Assembly: GCA_902774365.1 (NCBI GenBank)
Contig: CACYHX010000026.1
Coordinates: 1 to 32,853 of the forward strand
Direction: 5' to 3'
DNA length: 32,853 nucleotides
From: an uncultured Bacteroidia bacterium
GTDB lineage: Bacteria > Bacteroidota > Bacteroidia > Bacteroidales > F082
The notes under the pieces: model-generated
What the model was told of the DNA's origin: nothing
Database searches by the model: none
Seen by the model: the letters and a program-made list of their open reading frames with translations, nothing else
Made by a program: the position numbers and the translations under genes
Part shown: piece after piece, positions 1 to 7,464 of the stretch
How the letters are laid out: each line of letters begins with the position of its first letter
Numbering within the stretch: position 1 is the stretch's first letter

Positions 1-98
1 GTGCTTGCGGTCTGGCCCCCGTCATCGAAGTCGGTGACAAGGTCTACGGCCGTATGACCCCCGACCGCGTGAAGGACGTGCTCGCTGAGTACAAATAA
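1..98 (+). CDS. C-terminal end of NuoE/HndA-like 2Fe-2S (thioredoxin-fold) subunit, partial
   Basis: Only the last 31 codons are present, read from base 3 to the TAA at 96-98. The residues ACGLAPVIEV-GDKVYGRMTP followed by a short helix are the typical end of the 24-kDa thioredoxin-like 2Fe-2S subunit shared by NADH:quinone oxidoreductase (NuoE) and NAD(P)-linked electron-bifurcating hydrogenases (HndA/HydC type). The Cys at residue 2 of the fragment would be the last of the four cluster ligands; the others lie outside the window. The family assignment is fairly secure, but the fragment cannot say whether the complex is Nuo or a hydrogenase. A strong terminator follows at 131-160, so this is the last gene of its operon. 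Confidence 0.7.
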   Translation, partial: ACGLAPVIEVGDKVYGRMTPDRVKDVLAEYK

Positions 99-130
99 TT
101 CGCACACCTATTAATATAATAGGCGCAACA

Positions 131-160
131 AAAACTCCATCTCGAAAGAGGTGGAGTTTT
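131..160 (+). terminator. Intrinsic terminator after the NuoE-like gene
   Basis: The arms AAAACTCCATCTC and GAGGTGGAGTTTT form a 13-bp stem with one G-U pair around a GAAA tetraloop, followed by TTGTTATT. It lies 33 nt after the stop codon. The core CTCCATCTC / GAGGTGGAG is the same as in the terminator at 3291-3322. Confidence 0.85.
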
Positions 161-218
161 TTGTTATTAAAGCACCCAAAAGAGTAGGGGAGAAAACAAA
201 TCATAATTTGATTTTTTG

Positions 219-226
219 TATTTTTG
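219..226 (+). promoter_or_regulatory. Probable -7 promoter element for the M14 carboxypeptidase
   Basis: TATTTTTG matches the Bacteroidetes -7 consensus TAnnTTTG and ends 29 nt before the ATG at 256. No clear TTG is seen 19 nt upstream, so only the -7 half is supported. Confidence 0.45.
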
Positions 227-255
227 CAAGTTAATGGAAAATAATATTCATTCGA

Positions 256-3200
256 ATGAAAACAATACGATTACTACTCCTAGTCTGTATCGCAGTTATT
301 AGCTCTACGCTTAGCGCCCAGAGCCAGAGGGAATTGGGTGAACTCATGCGCAATCGTGGTGAATACTATTTCACCCTCAGCGTGAACGACCCAAAGGAAA
401 TCCAAGCCATCAGCGACCTTTGCTCGGTTGACGGCACCGACGGCCGCGTCGTGGTATGCTATGCCAACCAACAGGAATACGACAAACTGCTTCAAGCGGG
501 CTATGAGCCCAGCCTCCAGACCCCGCCATCGTTGCGCGAGGAAGCCAAGATGTGGGAGGGAGGCGACCGTGCCACATACGAGTGGGATAGCTACCTGACC
601 TATGGGCAGTACGTCTCCATGATGGAAGGCTTTCCGTCGTCAGTGACAAATGGCGCCAATTGCACCCTTCTCGACTTAGGAACACTTTCCACCAGCAACC
701 ACCGTAAAATTTTGGGCGTCCGTTTATATAAAGGCAATCCTGACGGCAAGCCGAAGTTCCTTTACAGCTCCACGATGCACGGTGATGAGGTGACGGGCAT
801 GATCCTCATGCTTCGTCTCATCGACGAGTTCTGTACTAGCACTGATACCCGTATCCAGAATATTCTTGATAATGTCGATCTTTTCGTTTTCCCATGCACT
901 AATCCGGATGGAACTTACCATGGTGGAAATAATAGTGTAACCGGTGCTACCCGTGCCAATGGTAATAATGTTGACCTTAACCGTCACTTCCCAGACTTCG
1001 ATGACGGTGCCCATCCCGACGGAGCCTCCTATTATCAGGACGAAGCCCAATGGATGATGGATCTAGCGCAGCAGTATCTGTTTACTATGGGTGCTAACTA
1101 TCACGGTGGGGCAGAGGTGATTAATTATCCTTGGGATACATACCAACCTGTGCATCCTGATGATGATTGGTGGCAATATGTCTCTCGTGAGTACGCTCAG
1201 TTGTGCCAAGCCGTCAACTCCAGTTACATGTGTTCGAACTTAAACAGTCATGCAAATCCTTCAGGCATCACAAATGGCTATGCTTGGTACACTATTACGG
1301 GAAGCCGCCAAGATTACATGAATTATTACGGCCAATGCCGTGAAGTCACGGTAGAGTGCTCTAATACCAAAACACCAAGTGCCTCGCAATTGCCCAATTT
1401 TTGGAACTACAATCACAACGCCATGTTGACTTATATTGAGGAATGTCTCAATGGCGTGCATGGTGTGGTTAAGGATGCCACGACCAACCAACCTATTGAA
1501 GGCGTCACCGTCACTGTGCTCAACCACGATGCTCTTGGTTCTGAGGTAAGTACCCATACCGTTGGCGACTTCCATCGTCCTATCAAGGGAGGGAACTACA
1601 CCTTCAAGTTCACAAAGGAGGGCTATTGTAATGAATTGGTAAATGTGACCGTTGCCGATGGAGCCAATGTCAACCTCTCTGTGTTCCTTACTCCTGAAGG
1701 AAACTGCCCTGTATATTTGAATTGCTACGAACCAATGACTCCCTCTGCCGCCGGTTCCTATGTGATGGGCTACCTCAATGGTACGACATTGATCATGCCG
1801 ACGCATAATAACGGTTCGGCAAACACTACATCGGTTTCAGTGACCAATACCTACAATGGCTTCTCGGTTGTGGAAGGCACAAGCATTCCCAAGTTCACAT
1901 TGACTGCCTATAACAGTGGACGTTATTATATTTCTTACAATGGCAGGTATCTGAATAGATCAAATAATGGTTTAGCATGGGGCACTTCTCAAAGCAGCTC
2001 TGGCAGATGGTATGTCAACTCCGATGGTATATATCAGATCAGTAGTGGATGGGGTTCTTCCACCTATTACTACCTATATTACAACAACGGTTCCTTTGCG
2101 CTCAGCACCGATGCTCATAACAACATCAAATTCTATCAAGAAGGGGATTGTGCTTTCACTATGGATATTACGAAATACAGCGCAAAGGATCACTATTACC
2201 TCATCGCGTCGCCCATCGGCACGGTGAGCCCGACAAATGTGACCGGCATGCTCAGCAACAACTACGACCTGTACTATTTCGACCAAAACGGCACAGACCA
2301 AGTGGATGGCGAAACCGTTTTGAAAGAATGGCGCAACTACGAAGTCAACACCTTTAGCCTTATACCGGGCAAGGGCTACCTCTACGCCAATAGCCAAAAT
2401 GTCACCCTCATCTTCAGCGGCATGCCGTATTATGGCAATGGAAAAGTCACACTGAGCAAGACCGGAAATGTGCGCTTCTCGGGTTGGAACCTCGTGGGTA
2501 ACCCCTTTGCACAAACGGCCTATATCACACGTCCGTTCTATACTATGAACGAAACTGGCACCGAAATCATCGCCGGAAGCGGCAACAGCGTGGAGGCCAT
2601 GGAAGGCATCTTCGTCATCGCAGAAAGCGATGGCGAGACCATGACCTTCTATACAAGCGCTCCAGCTAAAGGTGAGGGACAAATTGTTCTCAACGTCAGT
2701 CAAGGCACGACCACTCTCGACCGCGCCATTGTCCGTATGGGCGAAGGCGACGTGTTGCCCAAGTTTATGCTGAACGAGAACAACACCAAGGTTTTCATCA
2801 CCCAAGACGCCCAAGAATTGGCCGTAGCGCACGTCGTCGACGCCGGTGTGATTCCCGTCAGCTTCAAGGCCGCCCACAACGGCGAGTACTCCATCTGCGT
2901 CAACGTGGACAACACTGAGGTAAACTACCTGCACCTCATCGACAACATGACGGGTGCCGACATTGACATACTTCAAACCCCCAACTACCGCTTCGACGCC
3001 ACGAAGGACGACTATACCAGCCGCTTCAAACTCGTGTTTGCCACAGGCGGTTCGGAGGAAGACTCATTCGCCTTCTTCACCAACGGCAACTGGATCATCA
3101 GCAATGATGGCGAAGCCATGCTGCAGGTGATTGACATCAACGGCAGAGTTTTGAGCAGCGAAGAGATTCACGGCAGCATAAGCAAGCATATCGAGGTCGC

Positions 3201-3270
3201 GCCTGGCGTCTATATGCTCCGCCTCATCAAGGGCGACGACGTGAAAGTGCAGAAGATTGTCGTCAGATAA
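256..3270 (+). CDS. Secreted M14 zinc carboxypeptidase with T9SS sorting domain
   Basis: This 1004-aa protein starts with a signal peptide (MKTIRLLLLVCIAVISSTLSAQ). A peptidase M14 domain spans roughly residues 105-395. The zinc ligands are visible as H175 and E178 in MHGDE and H283 in NYHGG; the substrate-binding NPDG and NVDLNRHFPD motifs are present, and the catalytic Glu is E367 in TVECS. A carboxypeptidase regulatory-like beta domain follows (about 400-478, GVVKDATTNQPIEGVTV). A long middle region contains aromatic and Gly/Ser-rich beta segments. The last about 70 residues (LQVIDINGRV ... APGVYMLRL ... VQKIVVR) are a type A T9SS C-terminal sorting domain, so the enzyme should cross the outer membrane and be surface-attached or released. 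It is monocistronic, with a terminator 20 nt after the stop. It probably degrades peptides or peptidoglycan-type substrates; specificity cannot be read from the sequence. Confidence 0.9.
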   Translation: MKTIRLLLLVCIAVISSTLSAQSQRELGELMRNRGEYYFTLSVNDPKEIQAISDLCSVDGTDGRVVVCYANQQEYDKLLQAGYEPSLQTPPSLREEAKMWEGGDRATYEWDSYLTYGQYVSMMEGFPSSVTNGANCTLLDLGTLSTSNHRKILGVRLYKGNPDGKPKFLYSSTMHGDEVTGMILMLRLIDEFCTSTDTRIQNILDNVDLFVFPCTNPDGTYHGGNNSVTGATRANGNNVDLNRHFPDFDDGAHPDGASYYQDEAQWMMDLAQQYLFTMGANYHGGAEVINYPWDTYQPVHPDDDWWQYVSREYAQLCQAVNSSYMCSNLNSHANPSGITNGYAWYTITGSRQDYMNYYGQCREVTVECSNTKTPSASQLPNFWNYNHNAMLTYIEECLNGVHGVVKDATTNQPIEGVTVTVLNHDALGSEVSTHTVGDFHRPIKGGNYTFKFTKEGYCNELVNVTVADGANVNLSVFLTPEGNCPVYLNCYEPMTPSAAGSYVMGYLNGTTLIMPTHNNGSANTTSVSVTNTYNGFSVVEGTSIPKFTLTAYNSGRYYISYNGRYLNRSNNGLAWGTSQSSSGRWYVNSDGIYQISSGWGSSTYYYLYYNNGSFALSTDAHNNIKFYQEGDCAFTMDITKYSAKDHYYLIASPIGTVSPTNVTGMLSNNYDLYYFDQNGTDQVDGETVLKEWRNYEVNTFSLIPGKGYLYANSQNVTLIFSGMPYYGNGKVTLSKTGNVRFSGWNLVGNPFAQTAYITRPFYTMNETGTEIIAGSGNSVEAMEGIFVIAESDGETMTFYTSAPAKGEGQIVLNVSQGTTTLDRAIVRMGEGDVLPKFMLNENNTKVFITQDAQELAVAHVVDAGVIPVSFKAAHNGEYSICVNVDNTEVNYLHLIDNMTGADIDILQTPNYRFDATKDDYTSRFKLVFATGGSEEDSFAFFTNGNWIISNDGEAMLQVIDINGRVLSSEEIHGSISKHIEVAPGVYMLRLIKGDDVKVQKIVVR

Positions 3271-3290
3271 CGGCAGTCTCATCCAACAGA

Positions 3291-3322
3291 AAAGGCTCCA
3301 TCTCTGACGAGGTGGAGCCTTT
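3291..3322 (+). terminator. Intrinsic terminator between convergent genes
   Basis: The arms AAAGGCTCCATCTC and GAGGTGGAGCCTTT surround the loop TGAC. T-rich sequence follows on the plus strand and the stem begins with AAA, so it could also serve the minus-strand fprA that ends at 3343. Its core is shared with the hairpin at 131-160. Confidence 0.85.
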
Positions 3323-3342
3323 ATTTCATAGGGAAGGGGAGG

Positions 3343-4533
3343 TTATCCTTTGACGGCTTCGGCTACAGCTTTGCCGAGGTTGTAGAGCTTGTCCCAATCC
3401 TCTTCGCGAATGGGCGCGCCCTTCACTTCGACACTTTCGGCCACGAGGTTCCATTTGCCTTCCTCGGCGTATTTGGCGAGGGTCTTCACGCCACCGCCGC
3501 TCCAGCTCATGCCTCCGAAAGTGGCATAGCACTTGTCTTTTGGCTTGAACTCGTTGATTTCGTGGACGAGCAAGGTCATGTTGGGGAACATGTTGCCATA
3601 GTGAGCGCAAGCCCCGATAACGACGCCCTTATACTTCCAGATGTCGCTCATGATGAACGACACCTCGGTCTTGGCCACATCGTAGACTTTCACCTCCTTG
3701 ATGCCGGCCTCGGCGGCACCACGGGCCACAATCTCCGCCATGCGAGCTGTGTTGCCGTGCATCGAGCCGTAGACGACGACCACGCCTTCTTCACTTTCTT
3801 GTTTGCTCCATTGGGTGTATTTGCCCAAGACCCAAGCAAGGTTGCTGCGCCAGATGAGTCCGTGTGAAGGGGCAATCATCTTGATTTCCAAAGCGCTGAG
3901 CTTCTCAATGGCTTTCAAGGCTTGCATAGCCACCTTGCCGACGATGTTGGCATAATAACGACGCATATCATCTTCATAGAAAGCGAGATTGACTTGGTCG
4001 TCGAAGATGCCACCATTGAGGGCGCCAAAGCCACCGAAGGCATCATTGCTAAAGACGATTTTGCTGCTTTGCTCGTAGGTCACCATCGACTCGGGCCAGT
4101 GTACCATAGGTGCCATGAAGAACTGTAAGGTATGGGCTCCTAAACTCAAAGTCTCGCCTTCGGCCACGATAACCTTGTTCTCGATAGGACCATAGAAAGC
4201 CTCAAGCGGGGCGAAGGTCTTGGCGTTGCCCACCACCTGTACTTCATGATACTCGCGCAACACGGCGGCCACCGTGCTGCTATGGTCGGGCTCGTCGTGA
4301 TTAATAATAAGGTAATCCACCTTGCGACCTTTCAGCACCGACTTCACCTTGAAGAGATACTCCTCAAGGAAATTGGCCTCCACGGGGTCAATCAAGGCTA
4401 CTTTCTCGTCGACGATGAGATAGGAGTTGTAGGAGACGCCGTTAGGCAGCTCCATGTGGTTCTCAAACAGGTCGGTGTGGCGGTCATTGACGCCGACATA
4501 ATAGATGTTTTCGGTTAATTGGATTTGTTGCAT
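3343..4533 (-). CDS. fprA: FprA-type flavodiiron protein (O2/NO reductase)
   Basis: This is a 396-aa cytosolic flavodiiron protein, the usual length for the family. The N-terminal metallo-beta-lactamase-like domain carries the diiron ligands H79-x-E81-x-D83-H84 (NHDEPDH). A C-terminal flavodoxin domain begins near residue 250 (VVVYGSMHGNTARM binds the FMN phosphate), followed by GACAHYGNMFPNM and TFGGMSWSGGG. Proteins of this family reduce O2 to water or NO to N2O with electrons from rubredoxin. I chose the ATG at 4533 (MQQIQLTENIYYVGV) because the frame upstream to 4632 reads through a repeat palindrome and has no family similarity. It is the last gene of a run with rubrerythrin, rubredoxin and the flavoprotein-rubredoxin fusion, which supply the electrons. 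Confidence 0.93.
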   Translation of the reverse strand: MQQIQLTENIYYVGVNDRHTDLFENHMELPNGVSYNSYLIVDEKVALIDPVEANFLEEYLFKVKSVLKGRKVDYLIINHDEPDHSSTVAAVLREYHEVQVVGNAKTFAPLEAFYGPIENKVIVAEGETLSLGAHTLQFFMAPMVHWPESMVTYEQSSKIVFSNDAFGGFGALNGGIFDDQVNLAFYEDDMRRYYANIVGKVAMQALKAIEKLSALEIKMIAPSHGLIWRSNLAWVLGKYTQWSKQESEEGVVVVYGSMHGNTARMAEIVARGAAEAGIKEVKVYDVAKTEVSFIMSDIWKYKGVVIGACAHYGNMFPNMTLLVHEINEFKPKDKCYATFGGMSWSGGGVKTLAKYAEEGKWNLVAESVEVKGAPIREEDWDKLYNLGKAVAEAVKG

Positions 4534-4552
4534 AATTGATAATGTTTCATTT

Positions 4553-4582
4553 TGTAGAGACGCAAAATTTTGCGTCTCTACA
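4553..4582. repeat. 30-bp perfect palindrome, GTAGAGACGC family
   Basis: The arm TGTAGAGACGCAAAA is followed immediately by its exact reverse complement. It fills the gap between the flavin reductase-rubredoxin gene and fprA. On the minus strand it is followed by AAAATG rather than a T run, so it does not look like a terminator; an mRNA-end or processing structure is possible. Related copies are at 5228, 16203 and 32001. Confidence 0.85.
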
Positions 4583-4583
4583 G

Positions 4584-5204
4584 TTAAAAAACCTCTTCGA
4601 AATCCTCCACGCCATGTTTGCACAACGGGCATTCGAAATCGGGTGGGAGGGAGTCGCCTTCATAGACATAGCCACAGACCTTGCACACCCAGCGACGTTT
4701 GCCGTCCTTAGGCTTCTCTGTGGGTTGGGGTTTGGGCTTGATGTTCTTTTGATAATAGTCGTAGGTCACGCTGGGCTTGTCGGACAACACTTGGGCATCA
4801 AGCACATCGGCGATGAACATGGTGTGCGTGCCGAAGTCGATGCTCTTGGTGACACGGCAGGCGAGGTAGGCATTGGTGTATTTCGGGATATAGAGCACAT
4901 GGTTGACGGCACGATGTTCAGCCTCGCAATCAGCGAATTTGTTCACATTGCGTCCCGACTGGAAGCCGAAGTGCTCGAAGACCTTCATCGGCGTCTCGCT
5001 AGTCAGCATGCTGACGTTGAATACGCAGGAGTCCTTGATGAGGTCATGGGTATAGTTGCCCTTGTTGACCGTCACAGCGATCTGCAAGGGGTTGCTCGTG
5101 ACCTGTATCACCGTGTTGACGATGCAGCCATTGTCGATGTTATCGTAGTTGGTGGTAAGGACGTAAAGTCCATAACCGATATTGAATAATGCTTTGGTAT
5201 CCAT
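4584..5204 (-). CDS. Flavin reductase-rubredoxin fusion (high-molecular-weight rubredoxin, Hrb-like)
   Basis: This is a 206-aa protein. Residues 1 to about 150 form a flavin reductase-like FMN-binding split-barrel domain (GLYVLTT, NTVIQVTSNPLQIAV, FNVSMLTSETPMKVFEHFGF). After a Lys/Pro-rich linker, residues 170-206 are a complete rubredoxin with ligands C174-x2-C177 and C192-x2-C195. This architecture is known as Hrb and passes electrons from NAD(P)H:rubredoxin reductase to flavodiiron proteins. The direct neighbour fprA, 50 nt downstream, fits that role. A palindromic repeat followed by a T run separates it from the upstream rubredoxin, so its expression may be attenuated or partly independent. 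The start ATG at 5204 gives a full FMN domain. Confidence 0.9.
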   Translation of the reverse strand: MDTKALFNIGYGLYVLTTNYDNIDNGCIVNTVIQVTSNPLQIAVTVNKGNYTHDLIKDSCVFNVSMLTSETPMKVFEHFGFQSGRNVNKFADCEAEHRAVNHVLYIPKYTNAYLACRVTKSIDFGTHTMFIADVLDAQVLSDKPSVTYDYYQKNIKPKPQPTEKPKDGKRRWVCKVCGYVYEGDSLPPDFECPLCKHGVEDFEEVF

Positions 5205-5227
5205 TTGTTATTCAATCCTTTAAAAAA

Positions 5228-5257
5228 TGTAGAGACGCGATTAATCGCGTCTCTACA
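5228..5257 (-). repeat. 30-bp perfect palindrome, GTAGAGACGC family, terminator-like on the minus strand
   Basis: The arm TGTAGAGACGCGATT is followed by its exact reverse complement. Reading the minus strand, the stem is followed by TTTTTTAAAGG, so here the repeat has the form of an intrinsic terminator or attenuator between the rubredoxin and the Hrb gene. Related copies are at 4553, 16203 and 32001. Confidence 0.85.
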
Positions 5258-5266
5258 AATCATTAA

Positions 5267-5428
5267 TTATTCCATGACAGAGAAGCTGTCCTTGCCGATG
5301 CCGCAAAGCGGGCAGGACCAGCTGTCGGGAATGGCTTCAAACGGGGTACCGGGAGCGATGCCGCTGTCGGGATCGCCTTTCTCTGGGTCGTAGATGTAAC
5401 CGCAGACGTCGCAAACGTACTTTTTCAT
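5267..5428 (-). CDS. Rubredoxin
   Basis: This 53-aa protein begins [19 protein letters not shown] and ends with [18 protein letters not shown]. It has the two CxxC iron knuckles at C6/C9 and C39/C42 and the standard rubredoxin length. It is a one-electron Fe(Cys)4 carrier in the cytoplasm and the likely electron donor to rubrerythrin (26 nt upstream) and to the flavodiiron protein further down. The start ATG is at 5426-5428. The intergenic DNA on its 5' side (5429-5452) is built of short GTTAAAAGTT-like repeats. Confidence 0.95.
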   Translation of the reverse strand: MKKYVCDVCGYIYDPEKGDPDSGIAPGTPFEAIPDSWSCPLCGIGKDSFSVME

Positions 5429-5452
5429 AGTTGAAAGTTTTATAGTTAAAAG

Positions 5453-5992
5453 TTAATAGTTCTCGGCTTTGATTTGGAAGTAGGACTGAGGATGGTTGCA
5501 CACGGGGCAGATTTGCGGGGCCTTCTTGCCAATGACGATATGGCCACAGTTGGAGCATTGCCACACCATGTCGCCTTCGCGAGAGAAGACGATGCCTTCC
5601 TCGATGTTTTTCAGAAGCTTGCGATAGCGTTCCTCGTGTTCCTTCTCGATTTTAGCCACCAGTTCGAAGAGGACGGCAATCTTGGTGAAGCCTTCCTCAC
5701 GGGCGGTCTTGGCCATGCCCGCATACATGTCGGTCCACTCGTAGTTTTCGCCGTCAGCGGCATCTTTCAGGTTGGTCTTGGTGTCGGGCACCTCACCGTC
5801 ATGCAGGAGTTTGAACCAAATCTTGGCGTGTTCCTGTTCGTTGCGAGCCGTCTCTTCAAAGAGGTCGGCGATTTGGTTGTAACCTTCTTTGCGGGCTTTC
5901 GAAGCATAATAGGTGTACTTGTTGCGGGCTTGTGATTCGCCGGCAAACGCTGCCATCAGATTGGCCTCGGTTTTTGAACCTTTTAGTTCCAT
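5453..5992 (-). CDS. rbr: Rubrerythrin
   Basis: This 179-aa protein consists of an N-terminal ferritin-like four-helix diiron domain and a C-terminal rubredoxin-like domain. Diiron ligands can be seen in GES (E19), in the first ExxH (E52-Q-E-H55, NEQEHAKIW) and in the second Glu/His helix ([10 protein letters not shown]). The Fe(Cys)4 site is C146/C149 and C162/C165. Rubrerythrin reduces hydrogen peroxide to water in the cytoplasm of anaerobes, taking electrons from rubredoxin, whose gene follows directly. It is the first gene of the minus-strand oxidative-stress run and has a well-formed promoter at 6075-6104. Length and domain order are normal. Confidence 0.95.
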   Translation of the reverse strand: MELKGSKTEANLMAAFAGESQARNKYTYYASKARKEGYNQIADLFEETARNEQEHAKIWFKLLHDGEVPDTKTNLKDAADGENYEWTDMYAGMAKTAREEGFTKIAVLFELVAKIEKEHEERYRKLLKNIEEGIVFSREGDMVWQCSNCGHIVIGKKAPQICPVCNHPQSYFQIKAENY

Positions 5993-6074
5993 AATTTGAA
6001 AGTTTTATTGTTGATAATCAATGGTTTATAGTTAAAATTACTTAAAAAAGGGTAGGAGAGTACCCAAATTTTGG

Positions 6075-6104
6075 CAAAGATAGCATAATTAATCCAAAAT
6101 GCAA
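6075..6104 (-). promoter_or_regulatory. Bacteroidetes-type promoter for the rubrerythrin operon
   Basis: On the minus strand, TTG (6104-6102) is followed after exactly 19 nt by TATCTTTG (6082-6075), matching the TTG / TAnnTTTG pattern. The rbr start codon lies about 80 nt downstream, leaving an A/T-rich leader. Confidence 0.75.
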
Positions 6105-6704
6105 TACAAAATCCGTAAATTTGCGCCCGAAATGATATCGAACCGAAATAAGCGAATGATTGGTGATTGGCCTGATGCCGAAAGACCATCGTATATACCT
6201 AAATATCATTTAAATGACTTCGCTGCCATTGACTTTGAAGGTGCCAATGGCGAGGTGACCAGTGCATGCAGCATGGGTATTGTCATTGTTAGGGATGACG
6301 AGATAGTGGAGCGGTTCTACAGTCTAATGAAGCCCGTGCCCAATAAATACGACTTCTGGACAACCAAAGTGCACGGCATCACCTATAAGGACACCAATCA
6401 TGCGCCGTTGTTTCCAGAGGTGTGGGACCAGGTCAAGGACCAGGTGAGAGGATTGCCTATGGTGGCGCACGGCATCTCGTTTGACGAGCGTGTGTTGAAG
6501 GCCTTGCATCAATTGTATCACATTCCGTATCCAAATTTTAAATTCTATTGCACGCACTTGGGGTCGGAGTTGCTTGTGCCGGAATTGGAGAACCACAAAC
6601 TTCAGACCGTGGCCAAGCATTTCGGATACGACCTTGCGAAGAACCATCATAATGCTGTTGCCGATGCAGAGGCGTGTGCTGTGATTGCGATGAACATTTT
6701 TTAG
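6099..6704 (+). CDS. DnaQ-like 3'-5' exonuclease (DEDDh family)
   Basis: The exonuclease fold starts around residue 38. Its DEDDh motifs are AAIDFEGANGE (Exo I), MVAHGISFDERVL (Exo II), and HNAVADAEACAV (Exo III, with the His four residues before the Asp). KVHGIT is also typical of the proofreading-exonuclease group. It is a stand-alone nuclease rather than part of a DNA polymerase; substrates could be DNA ends or small RNAs. The longest frame is given. However, a -7-like TAAATTTG at 6116-6123 lies inside it, so the ATG at 6132 or 6156 may be the true start; the catalytic domain is complete from any of them. It is divergent from the rubrerythrin operon and their promoters overlap. Confidence 0.85.
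   Translation: MQYKIRKFAPEMISNRNKRMIGDWPDAERPSYIPKYHLNDFAAIDFEGANGEVTSACSMGIVIVRDDEIVERFYSLMKPVPNKYDFWTTKVHGITYKDTNHAPLFPEVWDQVKDQVRGLPMVAHGISFDERVLKALHQLYHIPYPNFKFYCTHLGSELLVPELENHKLQTVAKHFGYDLAKNHHNAVADAEACAVIAMNIF
6116..6123 (+). promoter_or_regulatory. Probable -7 promoter element of the exonuclease gene
   Basis: TAAATTTG fits TAnnTTTG. It would place transcription initiation near 6130 and favours a start at 6132 (almost leaderless) or 6156. No good -33 element is visible. Confidence 0.4.
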
Positions 6705-6710
6705 TTGGGA

Positions 6711-6742
6711 GTTGTTCAGTTGTTCAGTTATTCAGTTGTTCA
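6711..6742. repeat. Four tandem GTTGTTCA octamers
   Basis: Copies lie at 6711, 6719, 6727 (one mismatch) and 6735. They are of the same style as the CCAACTGTAAA repeats found in frame in the NRPS at 18093-18131. Confidence 0.85.
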
Positions 6743-6896
6743 GTTTACAGTTGTTAGTTTTTGGGGGATTTCTTGGGAATTTCTTTGATAATGAGGGTAT
6801 GGCTCAAAATATACTATTTAACATAATGTTGATTATTTGCAAATAGGGTGCTTTTGAAAAGAATGAAAATAATTGACATTTTGCCCACATTTCCGC

Positions 6897-6926
6897 TTGC
6901 GGAAACCAAAATGATGACTATATTTG
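6897..6926 (+). promoter_or_regulatory. Bacteroidetes-type promoter for the DUF3127 gene
   Basis: TTG (6897-6899), a spacer of exactly 19 nt, then TATATTTG (6919-6926). The start codon is 74 nt downstream. Confidence 0.75.
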
Positions 6927-6999
6927 CAAGTTTGAAAACCAATAAATAGATATATCATTTAAATAATTCAATATTAACTAATTAAAACACCCACCTAAT

Positions 7000-7395
7000 A
7001 TGGAAATTACAGGAAAAGTGGTCAGACTTGGAGCTCTGACCGAAGGAACCAGCGCCCGCGGACCTTGGCGTAAACAAGACCTTATTATCGAAACGGAAGA
7101 ACAGTTTCCCAAGACTGTCTGCTTAACCTGCTGGTCGAATCAAATTGATGAAATCCAGAAATTTGCGCCTGGACAAGCTATCAAGGCTCAAATCGATTTG
7201 TCATCACGCGAATTCAACGGCAAGTGGTACACCGACGTGCGCGTGTGGCGTTTCGACCCCGTTGGCGCCACGGCCCCTGCCGCAGCTCCAGAACCTGCAC
7301 CACAGCCATCGATGCATCAGACGCCTCCTGCAGCCGCTCCTGCAACGGAATACTTCCCACCTGCGGAAGACAGCGTGGACGACCTGCCCTTCTGA
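7000..7395 (+). CDS. DUF3127 family OB-fold-like protein with SSB-type C-terminal tip
   Basis: This is a 131-aa cytosolic protein. Residues 1 to about 85 match the small Bacteroidetes DUF3127 family (MEITGKVVRLGALTEGTSARG, WRKQDLIIETEEQFPKTVCL, YTDVRVWRFD), which looks like an OB-type single-strand-binding barrel. A Pro/Ala/Gln-rich disordered linker (about 88-120) follows, and the chain ends with the acidic-hydrophobic tip SVDDLPF. The tip and linker copy the layout of bacterial SSB, whose C-terminal D-D-x-P-F recruits repair proteins. DNA binding and partner recruitment are therefore inferred, not shown. It has its own promoter and is followed by a terminator before mnmE. Confidence 0.8.
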   Translation: MEITGKVVRLGALTEGTSARGPWRKQDLIIETEEQFPKTVCLTCWSNQIDEIQKFAPGQAIKAQIDLSSREFNGKWYTDVRVWRFDPVGATAPAAAPEPAPQPSMHQTPPAAAPATEYFPPAEDSVDDLPF

Positions 7396-7409
7396 TATTA
7401 TGTTAAATA

Positions 7410-7449
7410 AGGCCACTCGTGAATTCTATAAGAATGACACGGGTGGCCT
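7410..7449 (+). terminator. Intrinsic terminator between the DUF3127 gene and mnmE
   Basis: The arms AGGCCACTCGTG and CACGGGTGGCCT form a 12-bp stem with one G-U pair and a 16-nt loop, followed by GTTTTCATT. It ends 15 nt before the mnmE ATG, so it could also affect mnmE expression. Confidence 0.7.
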
Positions 7450-7464
7450 GTTTTCATTATTATA

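Larger units (their letters stand above)
6705..6999. other. Intergenic region with short octamer repeats and a promoter
   Basis: No coding frame is seen. At 6711-6742 there are four tandem copies of GTTGTTCA (the third reads GTTATTCA), followed by a degenerate GTTTACAGTTGTTAG. The promoter of the DUF3127 gene occupies 6897-6926. The rest is A/T-rich leader. Confidence 0.8.

Noticed and set aside
2074-2976. 300-codon open frame antisense to the carboxypeptidase
   Set aside because: The plus-strand frame is a clear M14/T9SS protein; the antisense frame has no domain.
4534-4632. N-terminal extension of the flavodiiron protein
   Set aside because: The extra residues come from reading through the palindrome at 4553-4582 and the end of the neighbouring gene; the family starts at the ATG at 4533.
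6711-6742. CRISPR array from the tandem repeats
   Set aside because: The units are 8 bp without spacers, and no cas genes are present.
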